IMG/VR virus record: IMGVR_UViG_3300048033_001554
Span: 1-64,000 of that record
DNA length: 64,000 bases
Reading direction: 5' to 3' (one strand)
From: a virus
The position numbers were made by a program, and so were the translations under genes. This document shows, piece by piece, positions 47,600 through 55,046 of the stretch (its first letter is position 1; every line of letters begins with the position of its first letter). The notes under the pieces are model-generated. The model saw only the letters and a program-made list of their open reading frames with translations, was not told where the DNA came from and searched no databases.

Positions 47600-48001
47600 T
47601 TATTTCTTCCCAATGTTATATTTTGCTTCAAGTGTCCAATTTGATTTTTCTTTGTGAGAAAGAATCTTAACTTGATTTAACGGAGCAATTGGATCGTTAG
47701 AACTTTCAGGATCTACGACCTCAATAAGTTCCCACTCTTCTAGCAGGTTTACAATCGTGTTTCTTCTTGCTTCGTCTTCGTCAGTAAATGTATTCTTCTT
47801 TCCATCTAAAATAAACAACTCTTTAAAATGAAGAATTGCATAACGACCTTGTTTATGTAGAATGTGGCATGTTTGATATAGCTTCTTTTCTTTACGAGAA
47901 GAAATGCCAATTCGAGTTAAAGTTTCTTTAACTTTTAGAAAACTGTCTGGAGAAGGAAGTGAGATTTCTATACCGACACCTTTAAAAATGTCTTCTTGCA
48001 T
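47600..48001 (-). CDS. regA: Translational repressor RegA
   Basis: 133 residues; DSFLKVKETLTRIGISSRKE, then KKLYQTCHILHKQGRYAILH, aligns by eye with T4 RegA (DFLKVKETLTRMGIANNKDK, VLYQSCHILQKKGLYYIVHF). RegA binds ribosome binding sites of early messages, including those of 44 and 45, to shut them down. It keeps the T4 gene order 45-44-62-regA. AAGGTG lies upstream of the ATG. Confidence 0.95.
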   Translation of the reverse strand: MQEDIFKGVGIEISLPSPDSFLKVKETLTRIGISSRKEKKLYQTCHILHKQGRYAILHFKELFILDGKKNTFTDEDEARRNTIVNLLEEWELIEVVDPESSNDPIAPLNQVKILSHKEKSNWTLEAKYNIGKK

Positions 48002-48074
48002 AACAACAGCACCTTATTATTAATTGTTTTTTATGGTTTCACGATGCTCACTTTGACCATCAATTATATTTATT

Positions 48075-48479
48075 TTATTTTGAAACTCCACCTGTAGTCA
48101 TCTTATTATGGATTGACTTCAGGTCTTCCTTCGAAAGAGCTTTTAAATAAAGTTTAGCAACGGTGCGGTTGCATTGATATACATGTTGAATTGCGTCTAG
48201 GTCGCCGCTTTTATCAGCCTTAGGCCATTTAGAAAAACGTTTACGTTTACGCAATGCTCCACGGTAATATTGAAACTGAGCATCATGGAATAGATGATGT
48301 CTCATATTCATTTCGTTTGCATGAAGAACAGTATCTTCAAAGTTTGTGAAACCTTTATTAACAAGATAAGGTGTGTATTGCTTTTCAATTAAATCGGGAG
48401 TTTCATGGCTATGTATGAGGTCTTCCTTTGAGAAAGAAACAGCGTTCATAAAATCAAATGGGCTATAGTCCTTCGCCAT
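48075..48479 (-). CDS. 62: Clamp loader small subunit gp62
   Basis: 134 residues. ANEMNMRHHLFHDAQFQYYR and KRKRFSKWPKADKSGDLDAI match gp62 of T4-like marine phages. gp62 joins four gp44 subunits to load the gp45 clamp. It is shorter than T4 gp62 (187), as in other marine relatives. ATG 48479 is chosen, with GGAGG six bases upstream; an upstream in-frame TTG would destroy that spacing. The 5' end overlaps the zinc-knuckle gene by 17 bases. A 73-base spacer separates it from regA. Confidence 0.9.
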   Translation of the reverse strand: MAKDYSPFDFMNAVSFSKEDLIHSHETPDLIEKQYTPYLVNKGFTNFEDTVLHANEMNMRHHLFHDAQFQYYRGALRKRKRFSKWPKADKSGDLDAIQHVYQCNRTVAKLYLKALSKEDLKSIHNKMTTGGVSK

Positions 48480-48669
48480 ACTTAACCTCCTCAATAGCTT
48501 TTAGCACATCATTCACATCGTCAGCACATTGTTGGCATGCTTTAAGAGTAAGCAAACCTTCAGCTGTATTTAATTTTACATTAAAAGCAGTCTTTTTGTC
48601 AACTCTTTCTTTGCAATAAAAGCATTCAACAGTACGAGAACCGATGAGCTTTTTCATCCACTCACTCAT
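48463..48669 (-). CDS. Small zinc-knuckle protein in the clamp operon (68 aa)
   Basis: 68 residues from ATG 48669 (an in-frame TTG lies 12 bases upstream). Two CxxC pairs (CFYCKERVDKK and CQQCADDVNDVL, about 25 residues apart) suggest a single zinc site. It overlaps the membrane ORF upstream by 8 bases and gp62 by 17, so translation is coupled through the group. Function unknown; it could modulate the clamp loader or host proteins. Confidence 0.75.
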   Translation of the reverse strand: MSEWMKKLIGSRTVECFYCKERVDKKTAFNVKLNTAEGLLTLKACQQCADDVNDVLKAIEEVKYGEGL

Positions 48670-48820
48670 TGTTTTTACCAATTGGATTATCGTAGTAATC
48701 AGTCAAGCCTTTACGTTGGCGTTCTTTCTTTTCTTCGATTATCACAGACGATTGCCAAACGGCGATTGCACCTAAAACTAAGATTGGCAATCCAATCAAG
48801 TATTGGATAATAGTTTCCAT
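48662..48820 (-). CDS. Tiny membrane protein in the clamp operon (52 aa)
   Basis: 52 residues: one transmembrane segment (IIQYLIGLPILVLGAIAVWQ) at residues about 4-23, then a charged cytoplasmic tail (EEKKERQRKG). The ATG shares its first base with the gp44 stop (TAATG), giving coupling. Reading the frame by hand shows no stop until TGA at 48662-48664. Not recognised. Confidence 0.7.
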   Translation of the reverse strand: METIIQYLIGLPILVLGAIAVWQSSVIIEEKKERQRKGLTDYYDNPIGKNNE

Positions 48821-49773
48821 TATTGATACTCCGATTCCATCATAACTTCAGTAAGGAAAGCTACCATGTTAACTTCAAGGTCAGCCACAAAGTTTGCTTT
48901 GTACATATAGTCAGCAAGTGTTACAACAAATCCTGGCATTGATTTAAGCTGAACTTTGTCTGTTGCCATGTCATAGATACGACGGAACATTTCGTTCATA
49001 TCTTGGTCAGAGTTAGATGCAACCCACTTACGCATACCAGTAAAGTTTTTTGTTTTAAGAAGATTGAACAATTCATCCATAGATTCTTGTTTAAGGTTAA
49101 CAAAGATACCTTCATCAATTTTACCAGAGCCAGCATATGTTTGAAGCTCGGTTAGTACTCGACGAAAATCTGGGAAGTGGCGTTCAATTACTTTAGCAAC
49201 TACAGCTTTGTCATATGCTACAGATTCGTTATCAAGTACGTTACATACTCGTTTAAAGAATTGCATAGCCATTTTAGGACGTTGTGTTGTTTCAATTGTG
49301 AAGTCAACTTCAGACAACCGAGAACGAAGTGGTTCAATAATACGATTTTTAAAATTACAAGTAAAGATAAAACCACAGTTAGAGGAATATTCTTCAATAA
49401 AGTTACGAAGAGCTGGTTGAACAGACGCAGCGTTTAGATAATCAGCTTCATCAAAGATAACATACTTACGACCACCGGATAGAGACATAGAGGAAGCGTA
49501 TGTAGAGATTTCATATCGAAGTGTATCGATATTAACATTAAGTGAACCATTCTTAACGATATAATCGCAACCTAGCTCTTCGAGCATAGCTTTTGCGATT
49601 GTAGTTTTACCTACGCCAGGTCCACCAGTAAGAAGGAGGTTAGGAATACTTTCATCTTCAACAAACTTTTTGAAAGCAGCCTTTGTTTTTTCAGGAAGGA
49701 TTGTATCATCAATCTTTTGTGGGCGATACTTTTCGACCCAGAGTACTTCATTTGCTTTTGCATCAATAGACAT
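48820..49773 (-). CDS. 44: Clamp loader ATPase gp44
   Basis: 317 residues, AAA+: Walker A GGPGVGKTT at 50-58, Walker B FDEAD at 107-111, and the LRSRLSEVDF arginine-finger region. Its N-terminus (VLWVEKYRPQKIDDTILPEK) matches T4 gp44 and RFC/DnaX subunits. It uses ATP to place gp45 on DNA together with gp62. It follows an 88-base structured leader and is coupled downstream to the tiny membrane ORF. Confidence 0.95.
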   Translation of the reverse strand: MSIDAKANEVLWVEKYRPQKIDDTILPEKTKAAFKKFVEDESIPNLLLTGGPGVGKTTIAKAMLEELGCDYIVKNGSLNVNIDTLRYEISTYASSMSLSGGRKYVIFDEADYLNAASVQPALRNFIEEYSSNCGFIFTCNFKNRIIEPLRSRLSEVDFTIETTQRPKMAMQFFKRVCNVLDNESVAYDKAVVAKVIERHFPDFRRVLTELQTYAGSGKIDEGIFVNLKQESMDELFNLLKTKNFTGMRKWVASNSDQDMNEMFRRIYDMATDKVQLKSMPGFVVTLADYMYKANFVADLEVNMVAFLTEVMMESEYQ

Positions 49774-49803
49774 GTCATCACCATCATAATATAAAAATAA
49801 GAT

Positions 49804-49858
49804 GCAGGTTTGTTTAGCAACGAGAGCCTGCTTCGTTCGGTCCCTAGGTAGCGCCTAG
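49804..49858 (-). promoter_or_regulatory. Structured leader of gp44
   Basis: Two small hairpins in the 88-base gap: CTAGG (49844-49848) with CCTAG (49854-49858), and GCAGG (49804-49808) with CCTGC (49827-49831). It could be a RegA-related or processing element; the role is not shown. Confidence 0.35.
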
Positions 49859-49861
49859 TTA

Positions 49862-50125
49862 TTAGTTTGCTACTTTATCAGCAAGTGGTGCTTCGTCAGG
49901 TACAGCAGCTGGTGCTTCTGCTGGCATTTGACCTTCAGGTACTTCACCCTGTGGCGCATTTTGACGAAGGAACAATTCAAGCTTATTACGCAGCATACCT
50001 ACGCCTGCCATTTCATTGCCTTCAAATCCACCGCGACGTGATACCACGTCTACCATTTGTACTACAGTAGCAATATCTTGTAGAGAAAGCTGTACTGGTT
50101 CTTGCTGTTGTGCTTGTTCACTCAT
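49862..50125 (-). CDS. Small protein between sliding clamp and clamp loader (87 aa)
   Basis: 87 residues from ATG 50125, with AAGGA about ten bases upstream; an earlier ATG at 50131 is too close to that site. Residues 8-50 are helical (LQDIATVVQMVDVVSRRGGF), the C-terminal half is Pro/Ala/Glu-rich and disordered-looking. It lies between gp45 and gp44, where T4 has no gene. Function unknown; a clamp-associated role is a guess. Confidence 0.75.
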   Translation of the reverse strand: MSEQAQQQEPVQLSLQDIATVVQMVDVVSRRGGFEGNEMAGVGMLRNKLELFLRQNAPQGEVPEGQMPAEAPAAVPDEAPLADKVAN

Positions 50126-50131
50126 TTTCAT

Positions 50132-50800
50132 TTATCCTTTTTTATAAGTCGACTTAGTATCGATAGCAATAAAGTATTTCACATTGCCATCACTGCTTTT
50201 AAACTCAGAGATACCCTTCGCGCAAAGAGTAACATTATAGTCCTGAGGTAAAAGTTTAAGATTATCAGTTTTTACAATAATCTTAAATTCATCAGATGTA
50301 GTGCCAATTTCAACACCATAATCATCTGAGTTGCTGTTATTGCTATCAATGGCTTTAAGGAAGATTTTACCATCTTCACCAACGAAAGCAATCTCACCAA
50401 ATTGGAGAACGCCGGCTGCTTTGATAACAGACTGCATATCATCCCATGAAACATCAACTTCAACATCAGTTGTTGGTAGCTGAATTTCTTTCTTTGGAGC
50501 TGCATGGATCATAGAAACATCAGCATAAACATACTTTGTACGCTGTTTACCATCTCTAATCATAAAGTATTTATCTTCAAATTCTACATCTGGATCCTTA
50601 TAAAGGCTAAGGATTGACAAGAAACGAGATAGATCGTAAACACAAGCCTGGGCTGGAATTTGATCGGGAATTGTTGCTGACGCAACCAATGTTTTTTCTG
50701 GTGTTACAGTTTTAAGAACATTACCTTCCTCCATAAGAATGGATTTGTTAATGGTTGAAAAACTTTTAAGAATCGTAAGAGTACGTTCACTAAATTTCAT
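50132..50800 (-). CDS. 45: Sliding clamp gp45
   Basis: 222 residues. MKFSERTLTILKSFSTINKS and the body (VYDLSRFLSILSLYKDPDVE, KLLPQDYNVTLCAKGISEFK) match T4 gp45 (KLSKDTTALLKNFATINSGI; YDLNGFLGILSLVNDDAEIS). gp45 is the processivity ring and, in T4, the mobile activator of late transcription; that fits the TATAAATA promoters here. AAGGAGC lies upstream of the ATG, behind a consensus promoter at 50838-50866. Confidence 0.95.
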   Translation of the reverse strand: MKFSERTLTILKSFSTINKSILMEEGNVLKTVTPEKTLVASATIPDQIPAQACVYDLSRFLSILSLYKDPDVEFEDKYFMIRDGKQRTKYVYADVSMIHAAPKKEIQLPTTDVEVDVSWDDMQSVIKAAGVLQFGEIAFVGEDGKIFLKAIDSNNSNSDDYGVEIGTTSDEFKIIVKTDNLKLLPQDYNVTLCAKGISEFKSSDGNVKYFIAIDTKSTYKKG

Positions 50801-50837
50801 TATGTAGAGCTCCTTGTTTCACGTTTGGTATTGATTA

Positions 50838-50866
50838 ATAATATAACAGTATTCATTGAATGTCAA
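50838..50866 (-). promoter_or_regulatory. Sigma70-type promoter for gp45 operon
   Basis: Minus-strand TTGACA (50866-50861), 17-base spacer, TATTAT (50843-50838). It lies between the glycosyltransferase stop and gp45 and gives a leader of about 30 bases. Confidence 0.88.
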
Positions 50867-51721
50867 CTACTTTTTGTAGGTTTTTTTGCGGCTAGCTTGG
50901 TTTGCCGTTGCAGACATTCCAAGCTGTCCCATGTCGGCCAAAGATCCTTTGAAGATATAAGAACCAATATGATGTAGATTCATCCACGGGCACATCCATA
51001 CTTGCATCCCAGCTTTACGAGCCCACTTACAAAAGAAATAATCTTCAGACAAGTAACGCTTTGTTTCTGGATCAATGACGCAGTCAAAGAAAGCCGTAAT
51101 TTCTCTACTACCATCAAAGTTATCAGTACGAACATGATCTGGCTTATAGCTTAATTCAGGATAAGCTTCTTTGAATTTTTCAAGAGTAGCTCGTGGAATA
51201 AGCATAAATCCTGTACCTGCTTCAGCTACTTCAAGCGGCTCAGCCACATTAAAAGATGCTTGCTTTTTAACAGGATTAAATACGTAATCGGCTGTATATT
51301 TTTCAAGATCAAAAGGATTATCTTTTCCTTTACCTTGCTGAGCAGCTTGAGAAACTTTTTCCCATGCAATTGTTTTCTTAGGATATGGTCCTGTTACGAT
51401 GTTATACTTATCAGGATCTTGGAGGTTAACTGCCATCAATCCTAAAATATCTCTTGGATTAAAACCAATGTCTGCATCAATAAACAATAGATGAGTACAA
51501 TCAGAACGAAGGAATTCATCTACAATATAGTTACGTGCTCGTTGGATCAAGCTTTCATTAAACAAAAAGTAAAACTGTACTTGAATGCCATTAGCACCAG
51601 CCATTAAGGCCAAATCAGTGCAAGCTTTTGTATATGTACCGGCCGCTTGTGCGCCATACATTGGCGTACCAATAAAGATTTTATGCTTTCTTAGCTCATC
51701 GATACTTAATTCGATTTTCAT
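50867..51721 (-). CDS. GT-A type glycosyltransferase
   Basis: 284 residues with a GT-A fold: HLLFIDADIGFNPRDILGLM carries the metal-binding D82-A-D84, preceded by NESLIQRARNYIVDEFL, typical of phage GT2-like proteins. The C-terminal part (FFDCVIDPETKRYLSEDYFF) completes the acceptor side. Donor and acceptor are unknown. It is the last gene of a 12-gene early operon that holds dCMP hydroxymethylase and an Agt homologue, so a second sugar added to modified DNA is a reasonable idea. The start overlaps the DexA stop (ATGA). Confidence 0.85.
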   Translation of the reverse strand: MKIELSIDELRKHKIFIGTPMYGAQAAGTYTKACTDLALMAGANGIQVQFYFLFNESLIQRARNYIVDEFLRSDCTHLLFIDADIGFNPRDILGLMAVNLQDPDKYNIVTGPYPKKTIAWEKVSQAAQQGKGKDNPFDLEKYTADYVFNPVKKQASFNVAEPLEVAEAGTGFMLIPRATLEKFKEAYPELSYKPDHVRTDNFDGSREITAFFDCVIDPETKRYLSEDYFFCKWARKAGMQVWMCPWMNLHHIGSYIFKGSLADMGQLGMSATANQASRKKTYKK

Positions 51722-52362
51722 ATTTCTACTTGCTCCAAATCTGCTTCTGCTCTTACAATGGCCTGCAGCCGCAGAATATCTGCTGCAACATCATGTTTAG
51801 CGTCGTGTGCGTTAAAATTATAATTCCATTTTTCAATGTCTGATACAGGAATGAATCCGTTGTTGCCGCCAGGAACATTAAAATCAAATTTAGCATCAAT
51901 AAATGTTCGTGTATCTCTTACCAAGTAATACTTTAAGAAAGAACTAAGTAGATCAGCCTTATTAGCATTATGTGCAAGACGATCTAATACTACCGGATCA
52001 AACGAATTTGATCTTGACCACCAGTAATCAATCTTACCAGCAGCACGTAGATAGTTAATTAAACCTTCAATAAATTGCGGTGCTTTCATATCATCACTTG
52101 AAGGCTTTAAGTTTCTTCTAAGTTCAGCTGGTTTATCCAACCACCATTGCAAATCACTTTGGCTATACTTACATCCATGGTTTTCCATTTGATCTTTAAT
52201 ATCAAACTTAGCATGCTCCATACCAAGAACTAACTCTTTAAAAGAGTATGGGTTATCACAAAACCTATCCCACTCAAAAGTCGTGTATGCGACATCAATA
52301 GCTGGAATTTCACGAGAGCATCCGCCAATAGTTTCAAAATCAAGAATAAAATGTGTGCTCAT
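51718..52362 (-). CDS. dexA: DexA-type 3'-5' exonuclease
   Basis: 214 residues. FILDFETIGG (DEDD motif I), YSQSDLQWWLDKPAELRRNL and NAHDAKHDVAADILRLQAIV (final D) line up with T4 DexA (FIIDFETMGS; STIEWWKNQSPEARKNIAPS; AHDSIHDCAKDILMMKYALR). It removes 3' nucleotides from single-stranded DNA and is dispensable in T4. ATGA overlaps join it to the methyltransferase homologue and the glycosyltransferase. Confidence 0.9.
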   Translation of the reverse strand: MSTHFILDFETIGGCSREIPAIDVAYTTFEWDRFCDNPYSFKELVLGMEHAKFDIKDQMENHGCKYSQSDLQWWLDKPAELRRNLKPSSDDMKAPQFIEGLINYLRAAGKIDYWWSRSNSFDPVVLDRLAHNANKADLLSSFLKYYLVRDTRTFIDAKFDFNVPGGNNGFIPVSDIEKWNYNFNAHDAKHDVAADILRLQAIVRAEADLEQVEI

Positions 52363-53564
52363 AAAAATGCCTCTAATGTATTACCGCGTTCAATATAATC
52401 TGCCTTCTGTCTATGATTATACTGCAAAATGTAGTCTGTGTCAACCATTACTAACTCATTATTCAAATATTTTTTAACTTCAGTTGCCATGTCAGTAGCA
52501 GTTTGAACTGGTACGTTTTGACAAATATGGTTAGCAACCTTAGGACCAGCATTTACGAGTTCAAAATCTTCGGGCAAACCCATGATTGTCATAGCTTCTC
52601 GATAGTTAATAAAGCGATCTTCATCTGGATGGGCAAGCATAAGAGGATAGTGGCCAACAAAAGCACCAATGCGATCCTTAGGAATGGTTACACCACGGCG
52701 CATAATACTTTTACCTGATTCGAGTTTTGCATGTTTGTATTTGCATTTCTCTACTTCACGATCAAAACCATTTTCAGCCATCCAATCAGCAACTTGCAAA
52801 TAGCTATATCCTTGTTGTTCAATGTAACTGTAAACACAAGCGCCACGAGCTGATGTTGGTTCAATCAAAGCAGCATGTTCTTTATGAGTACGACCACCGT
52901 GAATATGTTCTAAGATGAAACGGTAATAAGGATTGTCTGTTGGTTTCTTTTTATGGTTAATTACTTCAGTTTGGAAGTTAGATGTAACACCTCGGATTAC
53001 CTCTTCGATGGGCGTATGAGGCTTGTTATAGTAGTTTAAGAGAGGAGTTTTAGTACCTTTCCAGAAAAAGTAGAATGATCTCTCGCGTACCTGTGGTGCA
53101 CCGTGCAATAGAGATTTAGTTCTATATACAGACATTGTATATCCATTTTCTCTACCAATTTCTTTTAACTGGGTACGAACTTTAGCTCCAATTTTACCAG
53201 CAAACCCCGGTGCATTCTCTCCCCAAAACACTTTTGGTTTATACTCGCCAAGGATATATTTAGCGGTTTCTACCATCCACTTGTTGTTTTCATTGTCATC
53301 ACCATATCCCATAGACATAGTTGATAGACCGGCACATGGGCAAACTGAAGATACAACATCAGCTCTTTCATTGGTTGGTGGAGCCATTCCTTTATCTAAA
53401 ACATAGTAGGGAATTTCGTTATTATAGTAATTTAGGATGTGACTATCATTAGAAGCAAAAGCCTCATATGACATAAAATGCAATGGCTTAGTGCCAAAAG
53501 CATTTTGTGATCCAATTGTTTCACCGCCAATTAGTGGTACAATGGCTGCATGTGTTATGCTCAT
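52359..53564 (-). CDS. C5-cytosine DNA methyltransferase homologue
   Basis: 401 residues with C5-methyltransferase motifs: motif IV VCPCAGLS with catalytic Cys77, motif VI-like GENAPG (Glu116-Asn117), QVRERSFYF (Gln158-Arg160-Arg162) and a motif X-like NAGPKVANHICQNVPV near residue 346. The cofactor motif I (PLIGGETIGSQNAFG) departs from the usual FxGxGG. Middle residues about 200-290 may be the target recognition region. Expected product is 5-methylcytosine, but in a phage with dCMP hydroxymethylase it may act elsewhere or early. ATGA overlaps with both neighbours. Confidence 0.85.
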   Translation of the reverse strand: MSITHAAIVPLIGGETIGSQNAFGTKPLHFMSYEAFASNDSHILNYYNNEIPYYVLDKGMAPPTNERADVVSSVCPCAGLSTMSMGYGDDNENNKWMVETAKYILGEYKPKVFWGENAPGFAGKIGAKVRTQLKEIGRENGYTMSVYRTKSLLHGAPQVRERSFYFFWKGTKTPLLNYYNKPHTPIEEVIRGVTSNFQTEVINHKKKPTDNPYYRFILEHIHGGRTHKEHAALIEPTSARGACVYSYIEQQGYSYLQVADWMAENGFDREVEKCKYKHAKLESGKSIMRRGVTIPKDRIGAFVGHYPLMLAHPDEDRFINYREAMTIMGLPEDFELVNAGPKVANHICQNVPVQTATDMATEVKKYLNNELVMVDTDYILQYNHRQKADYIERGNTLEAFL

Positions 53565-54028
53565 AATTTACCTTTCAAGCTCGCGTCAGCAACACGCTTT
53601 CTCAAATCAGTTGATGAGAAAGAATGTTTTCGTTTATTGTAATGGATCGGACAAAGACCTTTTGCGGTGTGCTCAGTATCACGGTATTCTTCACCAACAA
53701 TACGGACATGAGGCTGAATAGTTAGCACCATATCAACAATTTCTTGTTCTGTTGTAAAAGGAATTACCTCGTCAACAAATCGACAAGCCGATAGTTGAAC
53801 ATATCTTTCAAAGGGAGTTTGAACGGGTTTTTGTTTGCTGTCTGGACGGTCTACTGTTGGATCTACTAGCAGACCGCAAATGAGGTAGTCACAAAGGCTT
53901 TTAGCTTCTTGTAACATTACAATATGACCTGCATGTAGCAAATCAAAAGTAGAACAAGTAAAACCAATTTTAACTTCATCAGCTGGTTTACCCAAACGCT
54001 GAGCAATCTCAGAGATATTCGTAAACAT
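53561..54028 (-). CDS. Cytidylyltransferase (TagD-like)
   Basis: 155 residues. HxGH motif at His32-Ala33-Gly34-His35 in STFDLLHAGHIVML and a C-terminal SSTDLRKR (139-146, the R-x-x-x-S-T motif region) define the nucleotidyltransferase family that makes CDP-glycerol or CDP-alcohols from CTP. FERYVQLSACRFVDEVIPF is family-like. It overlaps the HAD-kinase gene by 20 bases, a strong sign of a joint pathway: kinase or phosphatase makes a phosphorylated alcohol or sugar and this enzyme activates it. Substrate is unknown. Confidence 0.85.
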   Translation of the reverse strand: MFTNISEIAQRLGKPADEVKIGFTCSTFDLLHAGHIVMLQEAKSLCDYLICGLLVDPTVDRPDSKQKPVQTPFERYVQLSACRFVDEVIPFTTEQEIVDMVLTIQPHVRIVGEEYRDTEHTAKGLCPIHYNKRKHSFSSTDLRKRVADASLKGKL

Positions 54029-55046
54029 TATTCATACACTCCATAATAAAATCTTTATTAGGGTGGTATTTGTACACCCTAGTAATTTCAGCACCAACCA
54101 ACGCTGACAGCATACCTTTATTTATATCATTTGCTAGCGCCATATATTTAAAAGACTTAACAACTTTATCCATATCATATTTGTTAATCAATAGACTTGC
54201 AATAAATTTAGCAGCATCCAACTCAGTGCAACCAAACACACCACAAATAGGATCAATCAGCGTAACGTTGCAATCTTTAAAGAGCATATTTTTAATGCCA
54301 AAATCACCGTGAGAAAATGTTCTTTTTAAATCAAACTTATAAAGCTTAAAGGCATTATCACGGAAAATCTCATGGCCACCGTGATTATATGCGTTCTCAG
54401 CATGCTGTTCAATTCGATGAATATAAGATACGTAGCTTAATTCGTCTTTTACTTTAAGTGATTTAAGCTTATCCAATTGAGTTTGAATAATGCCAAGCGC
54501 CATGTGAATATTATTTTCAAAGTAGTTTTCATCGTTATCAATATAATCCATTGTAATCGTTTCGCCAACAACACGGTGTACTACTGGAACTTTAACGTTA
54601 ACAATTTCAGCCTGTTCAAACCATTCACGAGTAGCATGAGCTGCTGAATCTTGCTTATGGACTACTTTACCATCTGTATAAATTTCAGTACCTGACAAAC
54701 CACCTTCAAGCTCGCGAATATCTACCTCAAGGAAGTCCTCAGGCATAATACCTTTATCGTCGATGTAATAAGCTGCCAAAGGTTTATCAAACGAAAGCAT
54801 ATTATATTTTACATTATACTTTTTAAGCCAAGCTACAATGCTTGACTCATATTTTTCTCGAGCTTCTTCACGAGTATTACATGAAATAGAACCACGAGCT
54901 GTGAAGATATCAATCTGCCAACCTTGATCGTATAAGTGATTAAGTTTATTAATCAAAACTTCATTTGGTTGAGCAGAATCGAACTTACGACCTTGATGGA
55001 ACGCTAGTGTGTCGTCAAAGTCAACAACGATTCGTTTATGATACAT
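54009..55046 (-). CDS. HAD-type phosphatase fused to APH-type kinase
   Basis: 345 residues. Residues 1-110 are a HAD domain: DFDDTLAF with Asp9 and Asp11, FTARGSISC, and DDKGI with Asp96-Asp97. The C-terminal ~200 residues look like the aminoglycoside/choline kinase fold: SHGDFGIKNMLF (His246, Asp248, Asn253) and LIDPICG with Asp265. The likely outcome is removal of one phosphate and addition of another, or processing of a small alcohol, sugar or amine, before the cytidylyltransferase. It overlaps the Agt-like gene by one base. Similar fusions occur in capsule loci as I recall; the exact substrate is not visible. Confidence 0.75.
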   Translation of the reverse strand: MYHKRIVVDFDDTLAFHQGRKFDSAQPNEVLINKLNHLYDQGWQIDIFTARGSISCNTREEAREKYESSIVAWLKKYNVKYNMLSFDKPLAAYYIDDKGIMPEDFLEVDIRELEGGLSGTEIYTDGKVVHKQDSAAHATREWFEQAEIVNVKVPVVHRVVGETITMDYIDNDENYFENNIHMALGIIQTQLDKLKSLKVKDELSYVSYIHRIEQHAENAYNHGGHEIFRDNAFKLYKFDLKRTFSHGDFGIKNMLFKDCNVTLIDPICGVFGCTELDAAKFIASLLINKYDMDKVVKSFKYMALANDINKGMLSALVGAEITRVYKYHPNKDFIMECMNNVYEYL

